Below are positions 12,312 through 23,981 of a DNA stretch of 64,000 bases, one piece after another. Within the stretch, counting starts at the first letter, position 1; each line of letters begins with the position of its first letter. Location: NCBI GenBank assembly GCA_001792895.1, contig MARA01000060.1:62001-126000 (forward strand), read 5' to 3'. The DNA is from Lentinus brumalis (taxonomy: Eukaryota > Basidiomycota > Agaricomycetes > Polyporales > Polyporaceae). The notes below the pieces were generated by a model that saw nothing but the letters and a program-made list of their open reading frames with translations, had not been told where the DNA came from and ran no database searches. The translations under genes were made by a program, and so were the position numbers.

Positions 12312-13159
12312 TTTTGTGGATCGTGAACTGTAGAAGTCGGTCGAGTCGAGTCGGTCGGCGAAAGGACCGGAGGCGACGCTAGCCGGTCATCGCTCTGCTC
12401 AACTGTGTAGACCGGATGTCGGGCCCCGGGCATATTTATTCAATCATCGCCCGACGGTGCTGGTGACTGGTCCATTCTGGACTCGGGTACGTCTGTTGAC
12501 ATTATAACTTTGCACGCGTCACCGTCCCAGTGTTCGACATTGGACAGACGATTCAGGAGGTTGGACGGCACCAGTCACTTCCCGCGGGACGCGCACGTAA
12601 GTGTCTTCGAGAAGGACCCTGGCGGTTCGTCCTCGCGCGAGTCCATGTATGTTAGTATCCATGTGTCATCGAGTCGCTTGCCTCTCTTGTATGTAATCTG
12701 AACGACCTCGGTAAAAACACGCCTGTTCGCTCAGTCAGTGGCCGGCGCAGTCAAGAGCCATGGGCGCATCGGGTACCTGGTCGTGAGGTTGAGGTACTCG
12801 AGCGCGGGGCACGTTTTGAGGTAGATCGAGCGATTTGAGACCCTGGTGGCCGCTCTTAACGCGACGACCTGTCGCTGTAGATGTTGGGTGGTGACCGACG
12901 CGTAGCATCCGCGCACCTCGAGGCTCGAGGTGGGACTATACTAGTCCTGCTGAGGCTCGGAAAATGTGCGAAGAGCAATTGTGACTACGGCCGTCTATCT
13001 GTACATGCACCCAATTCTTCACCGCCAGCGTGATTACAACGCCCGTGAATATCCTTCACGCCGGCCCACTGCCCATCCACTTCATTTCAGGGTCTCGCTT
13101 GGGGCGTCCGGGCTTTCGACTGGTAGCAGACACGGTCAGTCAAGGTAAGAGCTGTGTAA
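12312..13159. other. Intergenic between convergent deaminase genes
   Basis: About 850 bases separate two genes that converge. Small frames here have no conserved features and match no other part of the window by eye. Nothing further is supported. Confidence 0.5.
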
Positions 13160-14489
13160 TTAAAACGATGCCATACCAGCTTCCAATGGCCAACCCCATT
13201 CCTCATCAGGCTCGGGAAATATCGGCATCTCCTGCGCAAGCTTCGAAACGTATTCCTTCAAGTCGCTGACGAGCCGCTTCTCGAATCTCGCCTTGACATC
13301 GGCGGCGAGTGGAGGGCAGACCCAAGGGAGGGAGACCTCCGGATCGCCGCTCAATGTCGACGAGACCTTGAAGCACTGCTTGCCGCACTCGTTGACAACT
13401 TGCATGAGCGCATGGCATGCGTAGCAGAGACGGCGGGAGCTGCTGACATCCGGGTGGATAGATATGTTCTTCGAGAAAATGTACGTCATTAGCGCGGCTT
13501 CGCAGTGAACGTGGGCACCATCTTGTGAGCGATAGCGGCTGCCCTCTTTGATGAGTGATGAAGGACACTGATCAATGATTCGATCGAAGGCTTCCTGCCA
13601 TGGGAGTATCTGAGACCACGGTAAGAGATCTTCGCAGAGCTTCTCCAGGATACCGACGGTAAGTTCTGCGTTGAACGGGGTCGGCGGTGCGGTTGGAACG
13701 AATGTGAGCTGAACGGGAGGCATGCTAGCGAGCAGATTTATGAGACGATCCTCCGCGGTCAGACCGATGATGGCGGTAGTAACTGCTCGTAGGTCGCAGA
13801 GGAAGTCCCCGACGGTGGGATCTATACGATGCGACCCGTCAGGTAGGTGAGACTCATGAGCATGAAGACTGCATCATACCTAGCACTTTGAGGAACGTCA
13901 ACTTCCCAGCCTCGATAGAATGGCTGATGCCATGTAGGACGCCCCACAATTCTCCCGCCGAGCCCTTGGCGGAGATTCCAGACGCTGTCATTCCTGCTAA
14001 AGCTGCGAAGTGTTGTTCGAGCAATTCTATGTTGGCATCTCCTAGAATGGCCGTTGAGGTGTTGGCTTTCTTCGGCCCCAGCCTTTTGACAAAGTTCATG
14101 CATGCGGTAAGGTCATCCGCGCGCTGGCAGAGGGCAGGGTATATAGCGAGCGTGAGAGCCTCTCTGAGCGGGGCGGTATCCGTAGAAGTCGCCCGCACCG
14201 CTGACTCTATTGTCTGGAGGAGCAACGTGGCAGGTTCCTCAGACAGCGAGGGATCAGGACCGTCGGACGCAATGTATATCTCGCCTTCCTGCGCCGATGC
14301 GCCCGTGGCGGCACTGTGGTGGCGGCGGAGCTGGAAGCTCAGTATCGCGACAAATAGCTCCGAGATCCTGAGGTTCACGGGGTTTCGCCTGCCCCCGCTA
14401 GGGATGTGGCGTGGCATCTGACGCTTAGCGGACGCTTGGGTTGCTCCGTATATTGCGACCAAGACACTGGAGATATCGGGGGACGTCAT
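13160..14489 (-). CDS. Deaminase-fold protein 3, subfamily 2 (intact representative)
   Basis: Predicted zinc deaminase, 423 residues, two exons (14489-13880 and 13821-13160) with a 58-bp phase-1 intron between the two domains. The start ATG gives MTSPDISSVLVAIYGATQ. The longer frame begins with TTG and is not used here. The N-terminal domain contains ISELFVAILSFQ and GEIYIASDGPDPSLSEE. The catalytic domain starts at residue 204 (DPTVGDFLCDLRAV) and carries His309-Cys-Glu311 and Cys336-x-x-Cys339 in RRLCYACH. The C-terminus EPDEEWGWPLEAG resembles the EDWGN tail of subfamily 1. The two pseudogenes at 8996 and 22819 are its relatives. Lies in tandem with gene 4 on the minus strand; the 310 bp between them shows nothing recognisable. 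Confidence 0.82.
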
Positions 14490-14798
14490 TGAGCTGGCGT
14501 TCAATGGCGGATGGTAGCGGATCAGGATGTGGTATAGCTATATCATCTGAGGTGATCAACGCTACAAAATCGATAAGCGCATGCTCTCCAGGTGGACGTC
14601 GCCGACTGACCTGGGAGAAAGTGGGAATCGATGAGTAGTCCGGAGGCACTCTTCCACTATATATGCTTAGCGGCGCTACGTCTAAGCCGCCGGCTCACAT
14701 ACCGCCTGCTTCATTCACGGCATAGAAGAGATGTGCCGCTCTCAGCCATTGCATGAATGCATGTCATCTATCGACTCAACTCCACCCAACGCGACGGT

Positions 14799-16333
14799 TC
14801 ACCAGCCGCTAGCGTCCTGAGTCGGAGAGCGAAAGAACGGTCAGTTACGTGAATATAGCTGGTGGCAGAAACATGCTCACCCAAGGCTCCTTCGCGCGAT
14901 GATACGCATCTACAACGACGCTCAGATGAGCGCCGCTCTTAGTGAGCATAATTTTCTCCAGCTCGGCGGCATGTTGAAGTGCGGGGAACTTCCATCCGCA
15001 GTCGATGACGCCGTCGTATGGCCCGAGTCGGAAGCTATTGCACCCTTGGACCTCCCTCATCGAGATGGCGAGCAGGTGGCAGGCGTAACACGCTGCTAGG
15101 GCAGAGGCTATGTAGACAGTTGAGTCGATGGCCTGATCGTCCAAGTAGGCGATCAAAGCAGCCTCGCAGTGAATGGAGCCCTGAACTTCGAAGGTGGCCG
15201 GCAGGTTTCTCGGATCGTGAGCGATCCCTCGGTTCGTGAGGTAACGATCTCCGGCTTTGAGTTTGTCGTCGATAGCTTGGACGAACTCTTCGACCGACGT
15301 GTCCTTCAGCGCGGGCAAGCACGAGCGTAGCCCTTCCATGGACGGTTCGTCGAGAATAATGGAGACTGCGTCGGACTTGGTAAGAGGTTTGATCCAGTCG
15401 CAGCGTATTGCTCCGCTGCGCAAGTGCGCGCGGAGATCCTTATCGCTCGCGACGGCTTGTATCATATCATCGAGAGCTCGACTGAGGAAACAGACTTCGA
15501 CGAGAGCTCCGCTGATATAGCCCTCTGTGAATCTATGTGTGAGTACTCCCGCCAAAGAGCGATATTGTTCAGTACTTACCTACAGCGCTATCCATTATAG
15601 TAACCTCGGCCTTCATGTAGAGAGCGGGAATGATCGCTATCAGATCCCGGTGGAGTTGGAGAACAAGTGCCTCTCCCGCACTGTCTGCTGTGGCGGCGGC
15701 TGTGTCGGCTGCGCGATATGCCAGGAGGGACATGATCGCACTACGGGCCAGTTCCAGGATGTGTATCTCGTAGCTCACGTCCTCGCCTTCCTTCGCACTG
15801 TAGGCCTTGATCGCCTCTGCAATTTGGGGGAGTGTAGGGGCGAGCTGTGCAGCGCGTGCAATCACGATCTTGTCGACCTCGTCTCGACACATGCGGTAAG
15901 CATGAACCACAAGTTCCGCTTCGCTCGCGTCGATGAGGGCGCCCGCGACCGAAGCCGTCTTGGTCAGGAGGGTCAAGTAACGCTCGAAGTTGGAGAGCTG
16001 GGGCGGTGTCATGGGCTGGGCTGACGCGATCACCAGTTCGAGGTGCGTGGACTGAGGGGCGCGAATGAGGGACACTGGCTGCCGTCCTGACTGAAGACTG
16101 ATGAATGTTGCCATCGCCTCTAACAGCTTCTCCTCACGGGTGTGACGTCTATTGAACCATTTGAACCCGACTTTGTTCTGGGTCACGACAGTAATCAGTG
16201 TCATCTCGACTTCTTTTCCGGCGAGGCGTCACCGTACCTTTTCCCAGCCATCACAACAGTGTCTGTGCTCTTCGCCATAGACAAAATCCATAGCTTCGTA
16301 CGCATATAGAGCGAGGAGAGCCTTGTTGATCAT
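14799..16333 (-). CDS. Deaminase-fold protein 4, subfamily 1
   Basis: Predicted zinc deaminase, 451 residues, four exons (16333-16238, 16177-15580, 15524-14881, 14816-14799). The start MINKALLALYAY aligns with MMNKSLLALYAY of protein 2, and both first exons are 96 bp. The N-terminal domain includes LELVIASAQPMTPPQ. The catalytic domain starts at residue 232. It contains His350-Cys-Glu352 and Cys377-x-x-Cys380 (ALAACYACHLL), with Ala where several paralogues have Pro before the first Cys. The 18-base last exon encodes DASGW and a stop. Frames are intact. It is one of only two subfamily-1/2 genes on the minus strand, so a local inversion or inverted duplication is likely. No GCCCTAAA motif is seen upstream of this start. 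Confidence 0.82.
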
Positions 16334-17270
16334 GTTTCTAGATCGAGAACCGAGAAACTTGAGGGATCGTATGGCCGCAGCTAGAGTGGTTGAGTAGCGC
16401 TCCACAAGGTGCGATGCCGCCGACGTCCGGGGTCGACCGAGCGCTTGACACTATCTCCCGTCTCTCAAAAGTTACGATGCTCTTGAGTGCCGCACTCGTA
16501 CTCTCTGCTCGCAACATCCAAAGGTACGCATCAAAAGACGAGACGCAGCGGACGAGAGAGCACGTCTATCAGGTACTGGTGCGATAGTACTGCACGAGCT
16601 CGTTCGCCTGCCGACCGTACCCCGGTTACTAGGTACGCGTCTCCTGAAGCACAGATGTCGAGCACTCACCTTGACTGGAGGGCGGCGCGGTTAGGCCCTA
16701 GGAGAGTGATAATCGTCGTGGGACACGGGACGCATCGCTGTTTGCTCCACGGTTCATGAGTTGAAGTTAAGACTGGTGCGTTCGCGGGTTGTTGAATAGT
16801 AGCGTTCTTGAAGACAGGGTAGCATCGAGCACACGAAGATCTTCGCACAGGAACCCAGGGGCAATGAGATTCAGGTCATGTATGTACAGCATCCGGAACT
16901 CGCCACGCAGCCATAGCAGCTATTTACGCAAAGCAGGTCCATGTATCAGAGTCGCATTGACGTCGAACCCCAGGCAACGAAGACCTAGCCGGCCACACTC
17001 ACCTCAATTTACTACCCTCTCTGCAGGATATTTCCATGTAAGTCAATGACGCTAGAGCTGTCGACTACGAGAGAGCTCCGATTCCTTATGGTCCTCGAGG
17101 GCCGAGTCCAAGATAAGTCAACAGATCAGAAGCCACCGAGAGTGCTATCGTTGCAGCAGGAGTATGAAGCCAGACACAGAAGACAGGGGGCATGATATTC
17201 GGAGGACGGGCGACGACGAGGAGGAGGAGTAGGAGGAGGGAGAGACCCGACTCGCATTATTCGCGTATCG
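16334..17270 (+). repeat. Module Q, copy 2 (right half only)
   Basis: From about 16650 onward the sequence follows module Q copy 1 from 4615 to 5318. Matched landmarks include CGAGCACTCACC, TTCTTGAAGACAG, CAGGTCCATGT and GAGAGTGCTATCGTTGCAGCAG. It ends in GAGGAGGAGTAGGAGGAGGG. The first 300 bases, upstream of gene 4, show no clear match. No gene is supported. Confidence 0.5.
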
Positions 17271-17293
17271 ACCGGCCCTAAACTTCTGAGCGC
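17271..17293 (+). promoter_or_regulatory. GCCCTAAA motif at the head of module P copy 2
   Basis: Reads ACCGGCCCTAAACTTCTGAG then CGC. The core and downstream GAGCGC agree with the other copies. As at 5319, it marks a Q-to-P junction. Confidence 0.45.
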
Positions 17294-20250
17294 TTGAGCG
17301 CTCATGGTGCGCTTTCGACTTGAAGCTTGGACCAAGACTTATATCATGCCGCGGGCGACTTTGATCTTCTCTTGTGTATCATTTGGACATACTACTCAAG
17401 GTCTTTGGGTCTCCAAGAGTACTGGCCAGGTATTGTCGCCATACAAAGTCGGCAATGAAGCTTGAAGGCATCGAGGTCACGACTCAAGTTGACGCGAGGC
17501 AAGGAGCTGAAAGGACACAGGATTCTGTGGGTGAGCGAGGGCGAGCGTAAAAGAATGGGTACGTCTGGAGCTTCCTATGCTCCGAATATGTTGAGTAGAA
17601 TGTCGCAGCAGTCGCCATCTGCGCCAGTATCTCGCTGGGGGAAGGACATCGGCACGATCATTATGCAAGCTTTGGCGATATCGTGCGTTCTTCAGGTAGA
17701 TGCCGGTATGTGTTTCGCTTGCATCGGACACTCCGCTCAAGACTCCTGGCTTCAGTCGTGGTACGCGTATTGATTGACCTACCTCATAGGATACACGAGA
17801 CGCGTATGCTCGTGCACGGAGTACTCGAGAGGTCACCAGCGGGCAAGGATCGTCTGCAGTCTCGTTCGACCGGACTGCGCCGCGTCCGTAGCCATGGATG
17901 AACATGCGCGGCTTCGCGTTTGACTTCATTGCCTTCAAGCATCATCCTTCGCCGTTTGGTGAAAGTCACTCGTGAGCTCCCCTGAGGACCGCATGAACTC
18001 GGGTACGTCTTGCTCTGTGTATGATGTACTCCGCGATGGCGACTGATGTTGCCCACTTCTGCTGCATACGCAGATTTTCCGCGCGCTTCCATCGACCAAG
18101 ATACGTAGGAGTGAGCTCCGAACTCGAGTCCCCAAGCCATATATTGCATGCAACCTGCACCCTTTGCTCGCTCGTATCCGCCTCCGCAGCATCTCCGGAG
18201 TTCGTCAGCACATCGCGAGCTCCGTGCTTCCCCACTGCTACTCCAAGCTCGCCCTCGCCTTCGAAGATTGGCCACGCCCGCGGCGGTTCCTGCATATCCA
18301 AATTCCTGTAAACACCTCTGCAATCCCGACCACCGGCAGCTTTAAGAATCATTGATACAATGATCGCCACTGTCTGCACATGCCGCGCAGCTGTCCGTGT
18401 CCTCGAGCGAGCAAGTGGCGAAGGTCGGAGAACGAGCGGGGTAAGTTCTGCTTCTACATAATTGTTATGCTTGCGATCGATACTCATAGCTACCATGAAG
18501 GTGTGTCTCATCCTCGAGGATGGTCGTCGCTGGTCGAGTGGTCGTCAGTGGTCGTCAGTGGTCGTCAGTGGTCGTCAGTGGAGGCCAACTGTCAACGACG
18601 CCAGGAACGTTCGTATATCCGACCTTTCGCCCACCCATGCGCTCCGGCTCCAAAGCCCGGATGCGGCAGAAATACCTCTTGGACGCGCAATCGCGGGTCG
18701 CAATCACGCCATGAGCCTTGTGCGCGGACATTTTGCCTTCGTCAGGACACTTGCACCTCCGAATCTCCTCGATTCGTAGGAGTCGGAGACGACTTCGCCA
18801 GGTGCTTCAGCAACCTTCCCTGTTCGCGTTGACGATACCGACTATGCATTCAGAAGTCACGCCGTGCGGGCTCTCAGGTCCGGGAACGTCGCTGACTGTC
18901 TAGAACCTTGTCCGACGACGGCGCCCGCACGACGCTGCCTGGCACGGTGGCCGGGAGAGACGCCGCAGCAACCTAACTCCTACACGGTCCCACATCGCAT
19001 ACTCTTAGCCCACTCGGTTATTTGCAGCGAGCGATGCCTGAGTCGTCGTCCCATCAGGCTCAGGTGCGCTTCGCCTCTGCTTTTGAGTCATCCGGATCTC
19101 GAGATTGCTTCGACGTGTTGTGCGATGGAGGGGAACGTTCGGCTGTCTAGTCTCGCTCAATCCGGACCCCATATCCCTCACATCTTGCGGCCAGACCGTC
19201 TCGACGCCCATCGACGCCCTCCGGTTCCACGCCCCATTGCTCGCACCGAGTAGGGATACCTAACTGCACGTCCGTCCTACACCGCTGCGCGCACGGACGG
19301 ACTTCAGGATCCTTAGTGTGATGGAGAGTCCGCTCGACCTCGCTGACCGGGGATGCGATGCAAGATTCGGACCGAGTTTGACTCGTCGAAGGAAACGCAG
19401 GAGCGTACGCAGCCGAGTCTTTTAGTAGACAACGGCACGTCCACACCGGATCATGGCGCGACGTGTCAATAAGCGAGCACGGGGCCAGATGCCGGGACCG
19501 CTGTGGAGGTACGTCGGTCGGTGCAGCGTTATTTACTCTTGAACGCCTACTGACACTGGCGACAGAATGTGCACAGCTTTCCGTTGCAGATTGCTCATCC
19601 TTCCGCCACTCTGCCGGTTCAGTTCGGTCATGCTCTCCATCCCCTCCAACTGTCATCGGTGCGCCTCTCCTCTGTTCCCGCCTTCTCATCCTTACCGACA
19701 CCTCTCAGGTGCATACACTTACGCCGGATGGCCTTGGGCTATCGGCCGTTCCTCGACTCATCATCCCCTCGTCCGCGCTTCTTGTGCTGCAGGCTTGCAC
19801 CACATCGCGATGTACCCATGCCATGCAAATATGAACCCTTACGTTGTCGCTTGTACCCTCCCCTGTGCTTCACTTGTCGTAGGGTTCGCATATATTCCGG
19901 CCCCGCGCGCCTGATTGCTCGCTGTCTATGCTGACGTCGTCGCTGTTGCCGACGTCGACCCGGTCGTGCGGCTTCGGCTTCGGCCTCGGTGTTCGAGACG
20001 AAGCGCAGCGCATGCCAGAGCGTCCGCCAGGACCCACCTCGGCGCTCGCTCTCCAGGCCCCTGCACGTCTCCAACTCCCGCAGCATGCCATATCGTAAGT
20101 TTTGTACGTCAATGCATGGCTGAAGCGCTACTCACGAACGTCTCCTACGCCTTGAACCTTGAACCACATATCACAGCGCGTGGACATGGTTCTGTCTCGC
20201 TTAATATCCGTGCATCTGCATCCGCCAATGCCGAAGGGGCAAGATGACAT
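17294..20250 (+). repeat. Module P, copy 2
   Basis: Collinear with 5340-8100 at perhaps two-thirds identity by eye; see landmarks in copy 1. The shared peptide-like string RALRSGNV (about 6694 and 18867) and later Cys-rich frames are the only hints of an ancestral coding sequence, and the frames are not maintained. It contains a young 10-bp tandem repeat (18541-18580) absent from copy 1. No intact gene is supported. Confidence 0.5.
18541..18580 (+). repeat. Four perfect copies of a 10-bp tandem repeat
   Basis: The unit is GTCGTCAGTG, repeated four times without change, with degraded related units just upstream. It lies inside module P copy 2 and is probably slippage-derived. Confidence 0.9.
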
Positions 20251-20441
20251 GCAGATGGTTCTCGCACTGAATGTGGGGCTCGTGTCGCACAGGGGTATGC
20301 GCCCCTGAGATCCCGGGACGTGTGCGCGCCCTCGCCACATATTGCTGCATCGACATCTCGCTCGACTTACTCTCGTCCTGCTTCCCGCTACCGCTCTTTC
20401 CTCTCCTCTGCACAAGTCTACGATTCCTACCTCATCCCAGC

Positions 20442-21861
20442 ATGGCCGATACCCCTCCTTCCCAGGTCGCTCTGAAACCACGAGTCCCGGTCGAAGTCTG
20501 CGAACGCGTCATCGGCGCAGTGTACGACGATCGCTACTACCTTGTCCGGGATTCTTTGGCCACCCTCTCCAGTTGCGCACTCGTCTGTCGCGCGTGGCGT
20601 TCCCCCGCCCAGCAGATACTCTTCGAGTATGTCATCCTTTCAGACAAGGACGCACTCTACGCTTTTGCGGAGCTCCTCGACGCATCGCCCGAGCTCGGAG
20701 CTTACGTACACGTACTCGAGCTTCGAGGACACCTTCATGTGCCTTACAGCCCTGTTGTCTTGTTTCCCGCAGCGCTACGAGGGAGACTCTTTCACCTGAC
20801 GGAGCTATACATTTACGAGATCGACAGTGAAGAGAAGGCTGCTAAATCGTTGCCTGACGGGGTGAAGGAGCTTCCAACATTGCCTACTCACCGATACCTC
20901 CCGTCTCTCTTCACTGGCATCTCGCAAATTCAGGTGCTAGTTATATGTAACGTTGTGTTCCCATCTTTTGGAGACTTTGCTCGCATCCTGTATGCTCTCT
21001 CTAACCTACGAGGGCTGACTTGTGACGGGTGACTTGGCTAGTCCCCGGCGAGGAACCACTGTGTATGGCGAAGCTTCGCTCCCTCGGATCTCAGAAGACG
21101 TTCCTCCCAAAAATCCAGGAGTTTCAGGTGTGTATGCAATGCTATCTTGGAAACATGCATTCTCTGTTGACTCGCGGTGCAGTATATGAATATGGACGTA
21201 CAGGGCAGGCAGCGATTGCTGTCTGCGCTTGGCCCCTCACTGCGGAAGTTGGTTCTCGACTTGGACCGTTATGTAAAAATTGAGCCATCCGGTCAGTGAT
21301 GTGGTCTTATACTCGGACTGTACCCACCTCACCTCCTGGCTGTATAATATAGCGGTCGATGAGGGAGAGCCAGTGGTAGCTCCCGATCTTCAATCCTTCC
21401 CTTGCTTGGAGACTCTGTGGTATTACCTGGCGCCCTCAGCGCAGCCCCACGACACTCGCATGCTCTCGGTACTCCAGAACACGCTCGTTTCATGGGTCAC
21501 CTCGAACTCAAATGGGCGTGATCCGGGACACAGACCAGCAATCCCGCTACGCCGACGGCTGTACCTTGAACCGTACCGGCGAGACATCTTCAAGCGGGAC
21601 GAATTCGTTAACCTCGTCCGTGCCATTGGCCCCGTCATTGAGGCGGCACTATGCCGCCAGACAACCTCAGCGGGCGACCCGCAGGCTGTACTTGACACCG
21701 GAGGGAAGACGGGAACTGAGACTGATCCTTGTAGGGCGAACGTCGTCGTACAGGATCTCGGGACACACTCGACCGGGCGGACTGGTGGATGACTCGCATT
21801 CAGGATTGCTTCCCGACGTTCTCGAAGTGGAAGCGACTAGAGGTCTACCCATGTCACAAGG
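20442..21861 (+). pseudogene. F-box-like protein gene, broken by frameshifts
   Basis: The start MADTPPSQVALKPRVPVEVC leads into an F-box-like segment: VPVEVCERVIGAVYDD, then LSSCALVCRAWRSPAQQILF. This pattern is typical of agaricomycete F-box proteins, which recruit substrates to SCF ubiquitin ligases through Skp1. The frame meets TGA at about 21030 and continues one base back as TWLVPGEEPLCMAKL. A further exon after an intron at about 21127-21181 reads QGRQRLLSALGPSLRKLVLD. Another exon from about 21355 holds LQSFPCLETLWYYLAP, and the expected frame shifts again near 21740 to reach WWMTRIQDCFPTFSKW. At least two unexplained frame changes make this a probable pseudogene. It separates module P copy 2 from the deaminase relic at 22819, a position with no F-box gene in the parallel block at 8.6-9.0 kb. 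Confidence 0.65.
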
Positions 21862-22818
21862 GTGAGTGCGTCTCATTACACCCGTATGTCCTTTGGGGCC
21901 GGCATACGTCCCGCAGCCGTGCACATTCGAGTCCAGTAGATGTCAGAACTCGCACTAAACCAGATGATATTCTAGATAATACGGTCAACAAGTGGATCGA
22001 GCATGAGAGTACAGGAGAGCAACTACCTCAATCCCTGTAGCCGCACTGCCCTTCGATCGGACTCAGGAGGGTACCGCTGCCGTCTAGTGGTCAGGATGTT
22101 ACGTCCGCATAGGAGATTTCTTTGACCCTCTTTCTCTTTCACTACCGCCCTTCGGACGTCGAACTTTCGTTGCATCGGACACCGTTTTTATCGCGCTGGT
22201 GATGATACCGAGTGTATCGTGGCATGTACGATGTCACTGCTGTCAACCTCGTTGCCCATACTTCCTGTCATCCTCAATTCCGTCTCCAGGCTTTCAGCCG
22301 CCACCTTCGTCCATGGCACAGCCGCCGCAGTACACCTCCTACGTTATCCTAACCGTCGGTTTCGCACCGCTCCCGCTGCCTCGAATGCGGAACTTTCCGT
22401 ACGGTCATCTAGTTCCCGGCCAAATCCTCGGACACCTGTACTTCCCTCCAGAACGTTCGTGGCGCCCGTCTCTAGCATAGGCAGACCTCAAAATACGTAC
22501 GACTGGCAGTATTATATATTCAAGTGTACGTACTAGTACAGCATATCCAACTCGACAGATTCTAAGCTTATATCATGTTGTCGAGCAGAGGCTGATATCT
22601 CCGCACCTACCATCGGTCAAACCTCCACTAGTGCTGCATCTATGATTCCCTCCGAAACGCCGCCAGGGGCTGGATCCTCTGGAGACCACAGCTACGACTC
22701 CGGCGAACCCGTGCGATTCTTGCGTGCGCGCAGAGGGGATCCTGCTTCCGCGCTATAAGTGCGTGATCTTGTCGGCTACTGGTAGTCGCATATCTGAGGA
22801 AACCCCGACACTTTGCAG
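21862..22818. other. Intergenic, no gene seen
   Basis: About 950 bases between the broken F-box gene and the deaminase relic. Small frames with Pro/Ser-rich translations are not conserved elsewhere in the window. Where the N-terminal exon of the neighbouring deaminase relic should lie (about 22200-22800), no match to MTSPDISSVLVAIY or its flanks is found, so that half is deleted or unrecognisable. Confidence 0.5.
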
Positions 22819-23430
22819 ATCCCGTTGTGGCGAGTTTCTGTACGACTTGCGAGCGGTCATTCGCACTATCTCTGGTTTGACCGGGAGGGACACCTTGCTG
22901 TCAGTCCCTCGACGCGCTGCATCTTCGTTCCGCCCGCCCCGCCGTCTGCCTCTGACGCAGAGCTTACGTCCGATATATTACGGGAGCTGTGCCACGGCCT
23001 CGACCGTCACATTCTGCCATTCTCGGCGGCCTTCAACCTCTCAGTCGTCGAGCAGTGCTCGCCAACGCTTGTGAAGGACGGGAGCTGTTTCCGCTCAGAC
23101 GGCGCCGCCGACGTCCACAGCGAGCCTCGCTGACAGCGTACATCCTCTCCGAGGGGATACGTCCCCATCCTAATATCAGCAGATTCCGCCCTCTGTGCTA
23201 CGCATGCTATACCCTCCAGCAAACTATCCACGCATGCAATGGCAATCCCGAGGTCTCCCTTCCCTAGATCCTCCCGCTGCTCACCGCCGAGGTCAGGGAG
23301 ACGTTTGAAGCGCTTCTGAGAAACGACATGCAGAGCTATGTCGTAAATCTGTCGGGGGAAATGTTTGAGAGCGGGGCACTCAATCTGTATGGTGGTCCGG
23401 ATTCGATCTTGCCGGCCGCGTTAGAAGACG
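22819..23430 (+). pseudogene. Relic of subfamily-2 deaminase, catalytic exon only
   Basis: Begins after TTTGCAG at the position of the conserved phase-1 intron acceptor and aligns with the catalytic exon of gene 3 and with the pseudogene at 8996. One base is missing near 22829, so GEFLYDLRAV is out of frame with the expected DPVV start. Further breaks follow at FVPPAPPSASDAELTSDILRELC. At the active site the codons read His-Ser-Glu, followed at once by a deletion and a stop (23131). The zinc motif LCYACYTLQQ survives in another frame (about 23190). The N-terminal exon is absent. Clearly non-functional. Confidence 0.82.
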
Positions 23431-23744
23431 GTAGGGGTTTTCTTCTGGCAGCCCTCTGCTCGTCGCATTACTGACCGTGATTGCTGCCAGGAAAACACCT
23501 ACTGAGCCAAACACAGAGTGAGAGACGATAGGACGACGCAACTCGAGCACTTGCCTTGATAGTTGAGTAGTCCGCCGGGAAGCCTCCCGTTATCCAAGAG
23601 ACGTGTCGTGTCGCTGATTAGACCTCTGAATCAAACTAAGAGTCGCTTGAAGCGCTTTATTACTTGCATAAGTCCTAGCACGAAAAAGAGAGGAAGAGTA
23701 CACTACCGATATCGTCAGGAGGAAGAGCTCACTGCGCGCTCCGA

Positions 23745-23773
23745 CCCGCCCTAAACTTCCAAGCGCTCGTGTA
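23745..23773 (+). promoter_or_regulatory. GCCCTAAA motif upstream of deaminase gene 5
   Basis: CCCGCCCTAAAC followed by TTCCAAGCGCTCGTGTA, 237 bp before the ATG at 23982. The 30 bases are almost identical to those at 416-444, and the sequence beyond is homologous to that upstream of gene 1, apart from the hAT insertion. Confidence 0.5.
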
Positions 23774-23981
23774 CGAGTAGCGAGGACCTACATACTTACC
23801 AATGTACGTATCACTATCACCCCACTCTTGACCTCTCCTACTTCACCGACGGTCAGTAAAGAACAATATACCTCCACTACTAAGCATAACTGAAGTCAAC
23901 CTTCAGCGCTCAGCCCCAGAGACCCGGCTGAAACAAATACACGCAGCTGCGGCATCCCCGCCACCTTCGGCCCTCATCCTG

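Noticed and set aside
14425..14649. Possible extra 5' exon of deaminase gene 3 (PSAIERQLNDVPRYLQ)
   Set aside because: It is a different frame over the real N-terminus (MTSPDISSVL), which is confirmed by the matching start of the pseudogene at 8996.
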